48,685 bases of DNA from assembly GCA_019358835.1 (NCBI GenBank), contig JAHHIH010000033.1, forward strand, positions 1-48,685. Reading direction: 5' to 3'. Below are positions 16,816 to 25,590 of the stretch, piece by piece. Below the pieces are notes generated by a model. The model was not told the origin of the DNA. It ran no database searches and worked only from the letters and a program-made list of their open reading frames with translations. Numbering within the stretch: the stretch's first letter is position 1; each line of letters begins with the position of its first letter. The position numbers and the translations under genes are program-made. The stretch comes from Tildeniella torsiva UHER 1998/13D (lineage in GTDB: Bacteria; Cyanobacteriota; Cyanobacteriia; Phormidesmidales; Phormidesmidaceae).

Positions 16816-17201
16816 TCGCTTAATGGCTCAATCAATTCTCGTTTCACAGCCTCGCTTAGGGCTGTCGCTTTCCGCAGTAATCCCTCTTGGTAGATCTGTA
16901 TTAGAGTTGCTAACTCTAGCTGTTCAGAGCTAGTCAAAGTGGCCTCTTGTTGGCGATCGAGCAGCAGGCTGAGCTGCTGATCTTGGTCAGGCTCCATTTG
17001 TAATTGAGTTAAGGCGATAACCTCCTCATCCTCTAAGGACGAGATAGGGGCCAGCATTAGCACCTCTTCGCGAATAGCTGGTATTGAGAGCAAAATCGAG
17101 TCCGCTAAAACACTGGCCACATCCCGATTAGCCAGGTGAGCAAAGCGCTCAGCCCGTTGGTAGACCTCATCTGGCAGTGTGATCGTGACTTGAGTGCTCA
17201 T
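16812..17201 (-). CDS. Ribbon-helix-helix-like protein coupled to HNH nuclease
   Basis: The 129-residue protein begins with STQVTITLPDEVYQRAERFA, the typical start of a ribbon-helix-helix DNA-binding domain. A Glu/Gln/Leu-rich helical C-terminal part follows (QMEPDQDQQLSLLLDR). Such proteins often act as antitoxins or autorepressors. The 4-base overlap with the HNH gene supports joint function. The promoter should lie in 17202-17240. The nearby hairpin at 17242-17264 separates it from the oxidase operon. Confidence 0.7.
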   Translation of the reverse strand: MSTQVTITLPDEVYQRAERFAHLANRDVASVLADSILLSIPAIREEVLMLAPISSLEDEEVIALTQLQMEPDQDQQLSLLLDRQQEATLTSSEQLELATLIQIYQEGLLRKATALSEAVKRELIEPLSE

Positions 17202-17241
17202 TGTAGATACCTAGACAGAGGTTTTTAGGTAGTCTCCGGCT

Positions 17242-17264
17242 CCCCTCTCCCTGAGGGAGAGGGG
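17242..17264. repeat. Palindromic hairpin repeat downstream of ctaE
   Basis: CCCCTCTCCCT and AGGGAGAGGGG are separated by one base, giving a near-perfect 23-base palindrome 20 bases after the ctaE stop. It belongs to the same repeat type as the hairpins in 12484-12548. It may also act as a terminator or mRNA-end stabiliser for the oxidase operon. Confidence 0.65.
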
Positions 17265-17283
17265 CTAGGGGTGAGGGCCACAA

Positions 17284-17895
17284 CTACTGCCACACATAGA
17301 TCAAGATAAATAGAATAATCCAGATCACATCGACAAAATGCCAGAAGAGGGAGGTTGCCGCTACGCCCACCTCGCCATCGTCGTAGTTGCCCGGAATAAA
17401 CGATCGCCCCAGCATAACCCCCTGCATCAGCACCCCGGTTAGCACGTGCAGACCGTGAAACCCGGTGAGTAAATAGAACGTGCCGCCAAACAGCCCATCG
17501 GTGAAGCTAAAAGGTAACCCCGCCCACTCTACCGCCTGGCCGTAGAGAAAAAAGCTGCCCATAGCCATGGTCAGCAGCCAAAAGGCCCGAAAACCCCAGA
17601 GGTTTTCTTTGTGCAAAAATCGCTCAGCGAAGTAAATCACAAAGCTGCTCGACACCAGCACAATGGTGTTGATCAACGGCTCTCGCACTTCCAGCCCCTC
17701 CACCCCAGCGGGGAGCCAGTCGGTGGCGCTAGTTTTGTAGACGATATAGCCCACAAAAAAGCTCAAGAAAATCACGCTTTCTGAGATCAGAAAGACGATG
17801 AAACCAAACAGGCGATGTTCGCCTTCGTCGTGGTGCTCGGCGGCGTGGACGGTGGCCGCTGTGTTGAGATTTTGGTCGAGGTTAACTGAGCTCAC
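17284..17895 (-). CDS. ctaE: Heme-copper oxidase subunit III (CtaE)
   Basis: The 203-residue membrane protein has five predicted helices and typical subunit III blocks (RLFGFIVFLISESVIF, TGFHGLHVLTGV, WHFVDVIWIILF). The GTG at 17895 is chosen: it overlaps the end of ctaD by 14 bases and has CGGAG 7 bases upstream, whereas the longer TTG frame lies deep inside ctaD. It is the last gene of the oxidase operon. Because subunit II lacks CuA, this belongs to the alternative oxidase rather than the cytochrome c oxidase. Confidence 0.93.
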   Translation of the reverse strand: MSSVNLDQNLNTAATVHAAEHHDEGEHRLFGFIVFLISESVIFLSFFVGYIVYKTSATDWLPAGVEGLEVREPLINTIVLVSSSFVIYFAERFLHKENLWGFRAFWLLTMAMGSFFLYGQAVEWAGLPFSFTDGLFGGTFYLLTGFHGLHVLTGVLMQGVMLGRSFIPGNYDDGEVGVAATSLFWHFVDVIWIILFILIYVWQ

Positions 17896-19564
17896 TGGCC
17901 AACTCCGTAGACGCTTGGGACGCAATCAAAGGTTCGTTTTTGCCATAGCCATAGGGCGCTGAGACTACGGTCGGGATCTCAGCAAAGTTCTCGTGGGGCG
18001 GCGGCGAGGCCACCAGCCACTCCAGGCCGATCGCCCGCCAGGGGTTGGCCGGAGCCTTCTCGCCCTGAATCCAGGAGCTGATCATATTCAGCAAAAAGGG
18101 CAGGGTGGAGACGCCGAGTAAGAATCCACCCAGACTGGCCAACACATTCCAATAGGCAAACTCGGGGTCGTAGGAGGCCACCCGGCGCGGCATGCCCATT
18201 AGCCCAGCGAAGTGCATGGGCACAAAGTTGAGGGCCACCCCCGCAAAGGTGAGCACAAAGTGCAGCTTACCCAGCCCTTCGTAGTACATGCGCCCGGTCA
18301 TTTTGGGGAACCAGTGGTAGATAGCGGCGTAGATACCCATCACCGCTGCGCCGTAGATGACGTAGTGGAAGTGCCCCACCACAAAGTAGGTGTTGTTGAC
18401 GTGGATATCAAAGGGCACCGCCGCTAGCATGATGCCGGTAATGCCCGCGAACAAAAAGTTCACCAGCCCCCCCAGGGCAAACAGCATGGGAGTAGTCAAA
18501 CGAATTTTACCGCCCCAGATGGTGGCAACCCAGGCAAAAATCTTCACCCCAGTGGGCACCGAGATCGCCATACTGGTGGCCATAAACAGCATCCGCATCC
18601 AGCCGGGGGTGCCGCTGGCAAACATGTGGTGCACCCAAACGATCGCACTCAGCCCGGTGATAACAAACGACGACACTGCCACAAAGTGGTAGCCAAACAG
18701 CGGCTTGCGGGCGTACACCGGAAACACCTCTGAAAAGATGCCGAACACCGGCAGAATAATTACGTACACCGCCGGGTGAGAGTAAAACCAAAAGAAGTGC
18801 TGAAACAGCACCGGATCGCCCCCCTTGGCGGGGTCAAAGAAGCTTGTGCCCACGGTGAGGTCAAACAGCAGCATTACCGCGCCCGCTGTCAGTGCCGGGA
18901 GCCCAAAGAGCTGAATGGTCTGCGCCGCCGCCACCGCCCAGCAAAACACCGGCATTTTGAAAAAAGTCATGCCCGGTGCCCGCATGCGAATGATGGTGGT
19001 GACAATATTCACCCCCCCCATGATGCTGGAAATACCGGAGAGAGCCACCGCCAAAATCCACAAAAACTGGCCGTTGATCAGGTTCCCCGTGGGGTTTTGC
19101 AGGCTCACAGGCGGGTAAGACCACCATCCTGCCTGGGCTGGGCCACCGGGCACCAAAAAGCTGGCCATCAAGATCACTCCAAACACCGGCACCAGCCAAA
19201 ATGCCACCGCATTCAGCCGAGGGAAGGCCATATCCCGAGCGCCGATTTGCAGGGGCACCAGGTAGTTGGCCAGGCCGTTGAGCACTGGAAACGTCCACAT
19301 GAACAGCATGATGGTGCCGTGCATGGTGAACAGGGCGTTGTACACGGTGCGATCGATTAGGTCGGCCTCTGGGGTGATCAGCTCGCCGCGCATCACCATG
19401 GCGAGAAAGCCGCCGATTAGAAAGAACACAAAGGCGACAACCATGTACTGAATGCCGATGACTTTGTGGTCGGTGCTAAAGCTAAAAAACCGCCGCCAGT
19501 TTTCCGGTTCACCAGGGACGGGCTGTTCGCGCTTGGGGGCGGTTTCGAGGGAGAGATCAGTCAT
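17882..19564 (-). CDS. ctaD: Heme-copper oxidase subunit I (CtaD, A2 type)
   Basis: The 560-residue catalytic subunit has twelve membrane helices. The low-spin heme ligand is His82 (TMHGTIMLFMW). The active-site segment reads YSHPAVY (261-267): the His and Tyr of the CuB site are kept, but the D-channel Glu is replaced by the Tyr-Ser arrangement that defines A2-type oxidases. The HH copper ligands follow in VWVHHMFASG. It reduces O2 to water with proton pumping. A C/T-rich leader without Shine-Dalgarno precedes the ATG (19565-19680). It follows ctaC after 179 bases. Confidence 0.95.
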   Translation of the reverse strand: MTDLSLETAPKREQPVPGEPENWRRFFSFSTDHKVIGIQYMVVAFVFFLIGGFLAMVMRGELITPEADLIDRTVYNALFTMHGTIMLFMWTFPVLNGLANYLVPLQIGARDMAFPRLNAVAFWLVPVFGVILMASFLVPGGPAQAGWWSYPPVSLQNPTGNLINGQFLWILAVALSGISSIMGGVNIVTTIIRMRAPGMTFFKMPVFCWAVAAAQTIQLFGLPALTAGAVMLLFDLTVGTSFFDPAKGGDPVLFQHFFWFYSHPAVYVIILPVFGIFSEVFPVYARKPLFGYHFVAVSSFVITGLSAIVWVHHMFASGTPGWMRMLFMATSMAISVPTGVKIFAWVATIWGGKIRLTTPMLFALGGLVNFLFAGITGIMLAAVPFDIHVNNTYFVVGHFHYVIYGAAVMGIYAAIYHWFPKMTGRMYYEGLGKLHFVLTFAGVALNFVPMHFAGLMGMPRRVASYDPEFAYWNVLASLGGFLLGVSTLPFLLNMISSWIQGEKAPANPWRAIGLEWLVASPPPHENFAEIPTVVSAPYGYGKNEPLIASQASTELASELS

Positions 19565-19743
19565 GGGGAAGTGGGGAGCAGGGGGAAGGTAGAGGAGATA
19601 AGGGAGGTGGAGGAGTGGAGAAGTTCTGAATTCGCGTAGGTTGGATAGGAAGTCGTAGGGTAGGTTAGGCGGTCGGGGGTGGGGCTGGAGACAGATTCAT
19701 CAGGGGCCGCCGTAACCCACCGTTGGGGAATAGGGCGGCGAGA

Positions 19744-20664
19744 TCAGAGCCTGGGCACAGGTAGCTCGGGGGAACCGGGAAAGTTGACCAGGGGAGCTGG
19801 GGCAGGGGTGACGGTTTTCCAGCCGGGGCGGTTCTCGCGGTTTTCGACCTTGACCTGGTACTCGTCGTAGGAGGGGTTGAGGCCGGGCTGCGGTGAACGA
19901 GCAGCAACATCGTGCAGCCACTGTTGGTAAGCTTCGGGCGATTCGACTACCACGTTGGCCTGCATGGCGGCAAAGTAGGTGCCGCTGTACTGCGAGTCGC
20001 GCAGGCGGTAGACGCCCTCGCGAATGGGGGTGAACTCAAAGTCGATTTTCCGACCAGGGATAATATCTTGCTTGACCCGAAAGGCGGGGACAAAGAAGCC
20101 GTGCAGCACATCCTCGGAGGTGAGGGCCAGCTTGGCGCGGGTGTTGTTGGGCAGGTGCAGCTCGGTGCTGGTGACCCCCGCCTCGGGGTAGTAAAACTCC
20201 CACACCCACTGGCGGGCGTGGACTTCGATGGGTTCGGGTTCTGTGGATGCCTGGGTGGTGAGGGGGGCGGCAATGGCTTCTCCCATATGCATGTGCTCCA
20301 TCGGCCCCAAGATGCCCATTTCGTCGTAGATCTTGTAGCTGTAGCCCGCAATCCAAATCACCAGCACGATGGGGATGGCCGTCCACACAATCTCCAGCGT
20401 CAGGTTGCCTTCGATGGGGGGGCCGTCGCCCTCGTCATACCGGGCCGCCCGCTGAAACAGCACTGAGTACAGCAGCGTCCCCACTACGCCCAAAAAGATA
20501 AAGGTGCCCAGGGTGGTGAGGAAGCTGAATAAATCGTCTACCAGCAGGGCTTCGGCGGAGGCGGGCTCAGGCATCCACGAGTAGGATAGCTGCCCAATCC
20601 AAAGGCTGATGGGGGCCATGATACCGGCCAGGGCGGCCAGTCTAAGCAGTACCCGAATGTTCAT
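19744..20664 (-). CDS. ctaC: Oxidase subunit II without CuA site (ARTO-type CtaC)
   Basis: The protein has about 306 residues, with two N-terminal membrane helices and a cupredoxin domain. Of the CuA ligands only the first His (His189, DVLHGFFVP) and the Met (Met235) remain. The CxExC...H positions are Asp224, Gln226, Ser228 and Phe232 (RDSQYSGTYFAAM). Cyanobacterial subunits II without CuA belong to the alternative respiratory terminal oxidase, thought to oxidise quinol rather than cytochrome c. ATG 20664 is used; a GTG immediately before it is equally possible. The proline-rich C-terminal tail extends past the domain. Confidence 0.92.
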   Translation of the reverse strand: MNIRVLLRLAALAGIMAPISLWIGQLSYSWMPEPASAEALLVDDLFSFLTTLGTFIFLGVVGTLLYSVLFQRAARYDEGDGPPIEGNLTLEIVWTAIPIVLVIWIAGYSYKIYDEMGILGPMEHMHMGEAIAAPLTTQASTEPEPIEVHARQWVWEFYYPEAGVTSTELHLPNNTRAKLALTSEDVLHGFFVPAFRVKQDIIPGRKIDFEFTPIREGVYRLRDSQYSGTYFAAMQANVVVESPEAYQQWLHDVAARSPQPGLNPSYDEYQVKVENRENRPGWKTVTPAPAPLVNFPGSPELPVPRL

Positions 20665-20670
20665 CACGAT

Positions 20671-21294
20671 CTAGAGCCCCCTGGGCAACAGTACATTCAA
20701 GGTCGATAAGTCTTCTCCGGCCCGCAGCAGCATGTCGGCGCTAATGTGAACGCCAAACTCACCGGCCAGGTGCGCCCCCAGGGTGCCGTGGGCAAACATC
20801 AGCACAAACACGCCGAGGCCGGTGAGCAGGTACGACCACTGCACCTGTCGCGCCCGATCTTTACGCCAGGCGTAGCGCTGAAAGCCGCGCCAGATGGCCA
20901 TGCCCACAATCAGCGCCAGCAGCAGCACGCCGCCGACCCCGTGCCAGAGCATAGTTTCGAGGCTGCCTAAACCCCAGTCGCTGATCTCGTCGCTGGCGGG
21001 TTGGGCCAGCAGCATTTCGTAAAACCCTGCCGCCACGGTGGGGAAGGTGATTACTGCCGCCGCCACAATATTGAACCAGCCCACATCAAAGAAATTAGAC
21101 CGAGTGGCGGGCACCGCCAGAAACTTGAACACCCGCTTCTCTAAGGGAAACAGTGCCCCTACGATATCAAAGCTGATGGCGACAATAAACAGACCCAAGG
21201 TCAAGTGCACCAGGTTGGGGTGAATGGGCAGGTAGTAGGGCAGCCCGTTGGCCCCCAATTGGTCGGCCATCTGGTTGAGGAGATCGTCGTTCAT
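20671..21294 (-). CDS. DUF2231 membrane protein, upstream of oxidase
   Basis: The 207-residue membrane protein begins its domain with YLPIHPNLVHLTLGLFIVAI, the conserved His-containing opening of DUF2231. Four to five hydrophobic segments follow. His residues near helix ends (LWHGVGG, FAHGTLGAHL) could bind heme, but this is not shown. Its ATG overlaps the stop of the preceding DUF2231 gene (TAATG), and ctaC starts 6 bases after its stop, so it is in the oxidase operon. An electron-transfer or assembly role is inference from context. Confidence 0.8.
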   Translation of the reverse strand: MNDDLLNQMADQLGANGLPYYLPIHPNLVHLTLGLFIVAISFDIVGALFPLEKRVFKFLAVPATRSNFFDVGWFNIVAAAVITFPTVAAGFYEMLLAQPASDEISDWGLGSLETMLWHGVGGVLLLALIVGMAIWRGFQRYAWRKDRARQVQWSYLLTGLGVFVLMFAHGTLGAHLAGEFGVHISADMLLRAGEDLSTLNVLLPRGL

Positions 21295-21794
21295 TAGAGC
21301 ACTCCGCCGCGAACGGCTTCGACTACCTCAACGGTGTGCAGGCCGTAGATCCACACCAGTTTGTCGCCCAGGTAGGTTTGAAAAAACACTAGCCCGGTGA
21401 GCAGTGCCCCGGCCCCCAGGTAGGCGATCGGGATGGTTTTGGGGTCGTTCAGGCGCAGTACGTAGCGCCAGCCGGTAATGGCCGCGATGATGCCCGACAG
21501 TGACCAGCCCAGGATGGTATGCAGGTTGAGGGTGGATTCTGCGGAGGGTAGGTAGGGGGTCGCTAGGCCAGCTTCTACCTGGCCAAAGATGACGGCGATA
21601 AAAATGGAGACGGTGGCGAAGGCCATGTTCCACCAGCTGACTTCGAAGTAGCGGGGATTTTGGGTGAAGTAGCCGATTACGTCGCACACGAAGGCGAATA
21701 GGGCCATGGCAATGACGAAGTGCACCACGATGGGGTGAATGGTGTCGGGGTAGGGCAGGTTGTGGGCGTTGAGGGGGGGGAGGTACTCAAACAC
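21294..21794 (-). CDS. DUF2231 membrane protein, first gene of oxidase operon
   Basis: The 166-residue membrane protein has the DUF2231 opening YPDTIHPIVVHFVIAMALFA, four hydrophobic segments, and conserved His in LHTILGWSL and LHTVEVVEAV. It is a diverged paralogue of the protein encoded at 20671, with which it overlaps by one base. It is the promoter-proximal gene of the five-gene alternative-oxidase operon. The promoter should lie in 21795-22080, where no clear -10/-35 pair was found. Confidence 0.8.
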   Translation of the reverse strand: MFEYLPPLNAHNLPYPDTIHPIVVHFVIAMALFAFVCDVIGYFTQNPRYFEVSWWNMAFATVSIFIAVIFGQVEAGLATPYLPSAESTLNLHTILGWSLSGIIAAITGWRYVLRLNDPKTIPIAYLGAGALLTGLVFFQTYLGDKLVWIYGLHTVEVVEAVRGGVL

Positions 21795-22082
21795 GGGGGT
21801 GTCCTTGGGGAGAGGGAGCTTGAGCCATGTTGAACGACACGCTTAGAGTTTAGCGCCTGGGCAAGTTGTGGGGGCAGCAGTTTGAGCATAACAAGCTGCT
21901 GTTGATAGGGTAGGTATCAGAGCTATCAATCGCTAGGGCTATCTTAACTGTGGGCAGATTGTCTCGCTGGTGAGGTAGGAATCAATCGTATTTTTGTGAA
22001 ATTTTAATTTCTGATGAGAGAATTTGGTTCTGCTTGGCGGTAGAGCCTGGGGATGAGGGCGGGGATAGATGCGATCGCCCTA

Positions 22083-22338
22083 CTGTAGGGGCAAATGGCG
22101 TTTGCCCAATGCAGTATCTGTAGTTGCGGAGCGATCGCGGCGCATAATCTCGATCAAAAGCCAGGTCTACCGCTGGGGCCATTTCGCAAGCCCCAGACCC
22201 CGGGCTTCGCGCGGCCTCCGGCCTACGAGCAGGACGTTCCGTCGTCCTGCACCTCCCGGAAAGGAGTGAGCGATCATCGGTTTAAACCTCTGTTTTGCAA
22301 ATCGGCCTGTGGGCAACTGCGATCGGCCTCACATGACA
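22083..22338 (+). repeat. Dispersed structured repeat, copy A
   Basis: The unit contains a first hairpin GGGCAAA/TTTGCCC (22089-22107), the core AAAGCCAGGTCTACCGCTGG with GGGGCCATTTCGC, and a hairpin GCAGGACG/CGTCCTGC with loop TTCCGT (22229-22250). It ends with GATCATCGGTTTAAAC and a C-rich tract to about 22395. Copies B (27064-27281) and C (29283-29454, reverse) share the order and the conserved words. The intergenic region 21795-22398 holds no gene that can be supported. Confidence 0.8.
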
Positions 22339-22398
22339 TTCCCAGTCCCATCTCCCTCACCCACACACCCACACCCCTCACCCCCTACTCCCCACTCC

Positions 22399-23775
22399 CT
22401 ACTCATTCATATTCTTATAGGTCGCTACCGCCGAGGGCGAGATCCGGTTCAGGTAGCGGAAGATCCAGTATTTGAAGATGGTGTCGAGGATCACTGGGAA
22501 GGTGGCGATAAAGAGAAAGATGAAGTCGCGGTTGGCGGGGAGGCCGAGGTGTCGCGAGAGGCCTTCTAGGAGGATCTCCCAGCCGTGGGGAGAGTGGAAG
22601 CCGACGAAGGTGTCGGTGAATAAAATGATGATGAAGGCTTTGGCGCTGTCGCTGAGGCCGTAGACGATCTCATCCATGAAGGCTTTGATGTTGGCTACGT
22701 CTTGCTTGCGGTAGATCAGCAGCAGGGCGAAGGCGATCGCGGCCAGGATGTCAGAGAATACGTTTTTGACGGCGCTGGCGCTGCGATCGCGGTAATCTTC
22801 CTCAACTTCGGTGGCTTTGGCGCGGACGCGCTCTTCGATGTTGAGTTCTGACAGGGCGGGGACTTTGCCGATCAGCACCTCAAAGCGCAGGCGCTCTTCA
22901 AACTGCTGAAGCTCGTGGAGGGCTTCTTCTTCCATTTCAGGGTTGAGAAAGACTTCAACCTCTTCGCCCCCGGCCCGCACCCGATCGACGATCGGCCCGA
23001 CGATAAAGGCTTTGGTAAACTGCTGGGTCAGCAGCGGCACAATCACCAGCAGCAGCACAAACCGAATGGCGGCGGTGGTTTTGGCTTTGGAGTTGCGGAA
23101 CTCTTTGACTATTTCCTGCTCGGCGTTGGGGTCGAGGTCTTGGCGAATGCGATCGACGGTGCGGAGGATGGAGCGGGGCAGCACGTTGACCCGGTCGGAG
23201 AGGCCCGCTGCTCGGGTGCCGTCTTCGGGCGGGGTGTTGACCGCCCCAGTCTGGCCGGTTAGCAGCTGTTTATCTCGCGCTTGGTCGGCCCGCGATCGCA
23301 GCACCTGGGCAGAGGGGGCGGGCTCTAGGCTGCCGCTGACCCCATTGTCGAGGGTAATCACCCGCTCGGGGCTGGCGTCGAGGTTGGCGTAGCGGGCCAG
23401 CACGTCGTCGATGAGCTGGAGCTTGCGAAAAAACATCGCCTGCTGATCAATTACGCTGACGGCCAGCTCGTCCCCGGCGGCGGGCAGCTGCACCTCGGTC
23501 ATTCTGGGGTCGCTGACTCGCACCACCGAGCGGCTGGCCCGAAACACGGCCATGCGAACTTTGATCAGATTCAGGTATTTTTTTAGCTCGCCCTGGAAGT
23601 AGGCGATCGCGCTGTCGCCGTAGTTGCCGTAGCGGGGCGAGATGGGGTTGCCGCCAAAGTACTCGCGCTCAATCGCCTCAATCATTTGGGCGGCTTCGTA
23701 GGCCTGGTTGAGCGCGCGCTCGGGGGTACGAGAAACCCACTGCTGGGCGCTGCGAAAAAAGCCTGAATTCTGCAT
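22399..23775 (-). CDS. pxcA: PxcA, light-induced proton extrusion protein (CemA family)
   Basis: The 458-residue protein has a long soluble N-terminal part starting SGFFRSAQQWVSRTPERAL. The C-terminal CemA/PxcA membrane domain (from about 235) has around four helices, ending in TFPVILDTIFKYWIFRYLNR. PxcA (CotA) is needed for light-dependent Na+/H+ exchange at the cytoplasmic membrane and supports CO2 uptake and pH balance. The length is normal for the family. It is monocistronic. A Gln/Glu/Asp-rich linker precedes the membrane part. Confidence 0.94.
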   Translation of the reverse strand: MQNSGFFRSAQQWVSRTPERALNQAYEAAQMIEAIEREYFGGNPISPRYGNYGDSAIAYFQGELKKYLNLIKVRMAVFRASRSVVRVSDPRMTEVQLPAAGDELAVSVIDQQAMFFRKLQLIDDVLARYANLDASPERVITLDNGVSGSLEPAPSAQVLRSRADQARDKQLLTGQTGAVNTPPEDGTRAAGLSDRVNVLPRSILRTVDRIRQDLDPNAEQEIVKEFRNSKAKTTAAIRFVLLLVIVPLLTQQFTKAFIVGPIVDRVRAGGEEVEVFLNPEMEEEALHELQQFEERLRFEVLIGKVPALSELNIEERVRAKATEVEEDYRDRSASAVKNVFSDILAAIAFALLLIYRKQDVANIKAFMDEIVYGLSDSAKAFIIILFTDTFVGFHSPHGWEILLEGLSRHLGLPANRDFIFLFIATFPVILDTIFKYWIFRYLNRISPSAVATYKNMNE

Positions 23776-23954
23776 TGGGTTGGGTGCTGGCGCTGAGATG
23801 TCCAGATCCTACTACAGTCGGTTCAGACCGGGGGGTATGGGATGGCTGAATGGGCGTAGGTGGGTGGGGATATATATTTATTGATATATATGACTGATAT
23901 ATATCAAGCAACCTGGCGTTCCCAGCACCAAGTCATTGCGAAGAGACTACGCAC

Positions 23955-23990
23955 TACTGCTGGCTGAGCGGAGTCGAAGCCAGCAGTAGC
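23955..23990. repeat. 12-bp hairpin containing a widespread CTTCGACTCCGCTCAG-type repeat
   Basis: CTACTGCTGGCT and AGCCAGCAGTAG form a perfect 12-bp stem around GAGCGGAGTCGA. The loop matches a sequence commonly repeated in bacterial genomes. It lies in the 266-base gap between pxcA and the GH-like gene. That gap also has three ATATATAT blocks (about 23872-23920) but no gene. Confidence 0.6.
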
Positions 23991-24041
23991 ACCTGCGCGT
24001 AATGGTCGTGCTATTGGGGACTCTCAGGGCGCTGACGAAGG

Positions 24042-25103
24042 TCAAACCGCTAAATCTGAAAAGTCACGATCCACGGTGGCCAGGTTGGTGTGGATGCCGC
24101 TAGAGCGAATGCCGCCTGTCTGAATGTCAAAGCCAACGATCGCGCCATCCAGCTCAGGCACAATTCGACAGGCATAGAGCCCCTGGACCTCTGGGGTTAG
24201 CACCCGAACAGATGTGCTGGCGGGGAAGGATGGGGTGCGATTCTCGCTTGGAGAGGCTGCGCCAACGACCTCTCGGGTGGGTCTTTGATTATCGCGATCC
24301 TCCATCCAGCTCTGGGGAAGGGTAACGCCCTGAAACCCGCCTGTGCCCCCGGTGACGGGTGAAAAATCGTACTTGGCCCAGCAGGAGAACACCAATTCAT
24401 CGCTGCCGTGGGCATGGCGATAGAGCTGGGGCACTTCCATTTCGGCGTAGCAGTCGGGCGCTAAGAGCGGAGTTAGGTATTGCCATTCGCGATCGCCGCG
24501 AACCACCTGGGCAAAGTCGGCTTCGGTGGTTTGCAGTAGGGCGATCGCGCCACTCTTTCCGATCGGGCCATACTGCATTTTGGCCGACACCAGCATAAAA
24601 ATTTGGCCACTCTCTCGATGCCGAAACAAAAATGGGTCTCGCCAGGCATGGATGGTGAGATCGTCGGCAATGCCTCGGGTTTGGTAAAAGAATTTTGGCT
24701 TTAGCTGGGTGTCAGAGAAATGCCACTGATTAGCGAATAAATCGCTGGTGTAGGCAACGCCTATGCTTTGGGTCATGCCGTCGTCTTGATGGCGGTCTCT
24801 TGATGTGTAGAACATGAGATAGCTGTTTTTGGCTTTGATAATATCGCCACTCCAAATGCAGGTGTTTGCCCAGTGGCCTAGGGGAGGTTTTAGCACGTCG
24901 AAACTGCCCTCGTCGCCCCAGTCGATGATGACAAAATCGGTGGTGGTGGCATGGCCCACGCAGGCGGCGAAGTGGTGCTGCTCCGATGGAACTAGGTTGC
25001 GATCGGCATTGAGATAAAACACGTGAAAGAGTTTGCTCTGCGGGTCAAAGTGATACCAAAAATCCCACACGTGGCGGCTGGGATGCTGCGTTGGAAAGGG
25101 CAT
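24042..25103 (-). CDS. GH32/GH68-like beta-propeller glycosidase-related protein
   Basis: The 353-residue protein is probably a five-bladed beta-propeller related to beta-fructosidases and levansucrase-type enzymes. Candidate catalytic elements are Asp in VWDFWYHFDP near the N-terminus, the Arg-Asp-Pro motif in AWRDPFLFRH, and Glu in YAEMEVPQLY. No signal peptide is present, so it would act in the cytoplasm. The true substrate (sucrose or fructosides) is not established. A linker-like segment (NQRPTREVVGAASPSE) in the C-terminal third looks like an in-frame insertion of repeat DNA (about 24210-24300). The gene stands alone, divergent from the RemA-like gene. Confidence 0.65.
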   Translation of the reverse strand: MPFPTQHPSRHVWDFWYHFDPQSKLFHVFYLNADRNLVPSEQHHFAACVGHATTTDFVIIDWGDEGSFDVLKPPLGHWANTCIWSGDIIKAKNSYLMFYTSRDRHQDDGMTQSIGVAYTSDLFANQWHFSDTQLKPKFFYQTRGIADDLTIHAWRDPFLFRHRESGQIFMLVSAKMQYGPIGKSGAIALLQTTEADFAQVVRGDREWQYLTPLLAPDCYAEMEVPQLYRHAHGSDELVFSCWAKYDFSPVTGGTGGFQGVTLPQSWMEDRDNQRPTREVVGAASPSENRTPSFPASTSVRVLTPEVQGLYACRIVPELDGAIVGFDIQTGGIRSSGIHTNLATVDRDFSDLAV

Positions 25104-25233
25104 TTTGCCACCTGTAGAAACGTCGCGTAAAACCCTACCTAAAATACCGTAGAATCCTCTCCTGGCTTTGCTTCTAGCGATTCGGCAAAATCTTTATCAT
25201 GGGGATATAGCGATAGTAGACGTAATCGGCAGT

Positions 25234-25590
25234 ATGAAGATTCAATCGTCGGTGTTGGTGCACTTGGGCTTTGGTAAGTATGTGCGATCGGATCAGGTGA
25301 CATCGCTTCAGCCGGTGGAGGAGGAGCGCGGGCCTGGGCGGAGGACGTTTGTATATTTGGAAGGGCACACTGACCCGGTGGTGGCCTCGCGGGCAGAAGA
25401 CACCATCGTGCGCGATTTGGTGCAGGAGCCGCGTGAGGTGATTCAGTCGAGGCAGCAGCAGGAAATTTTGACTGATCTGCTCGAAGATTTGTCGAAGGTT
25501 AACTCGACGGTGCGCCGCATCAGCCGCGATGAGGGTGGGCTGGATCTCGATCAGCTAGAGCGCCGGATTCAGCGCGTGCTGGAAGTGTGA
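25234..25590 (+). CDS. RemA-like (DUF370-related) protein
   Basis: The 118-residue protein starts VLVHLGFGKYVRSDQVTSL, matching the RemA opening (NIGFGN.V.A..V.AI). GRRTFVYLEGHTDPVVASRA then lines up with the RemA GRRTxxVI...V..S block. The segment between them is much shorter than in RemA, and a helical tail of about 50 residues (QQQEILTDLLEDLSKVNSTV) is added. RemA is a ring-forming DNA-binding regulator of matrix genes in Bacillus. Here the DNA-binding surface may be changed. ATG 25234 is chosen by homology; there is no clear Shine-Dalgarno. A terminator follows at 25744. Confidence 0.6.
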   Translation: MKIQSSVLVHLGFGKYVRSDQVTSLQPVEEERGPGRRTFVYLEGHTDPVVASRAEDTIVRDLVQEPREVIQSRQQQEILTDLLEDLSKVNSTVRRISRDEGGLDLDQLERRIQRVLEV

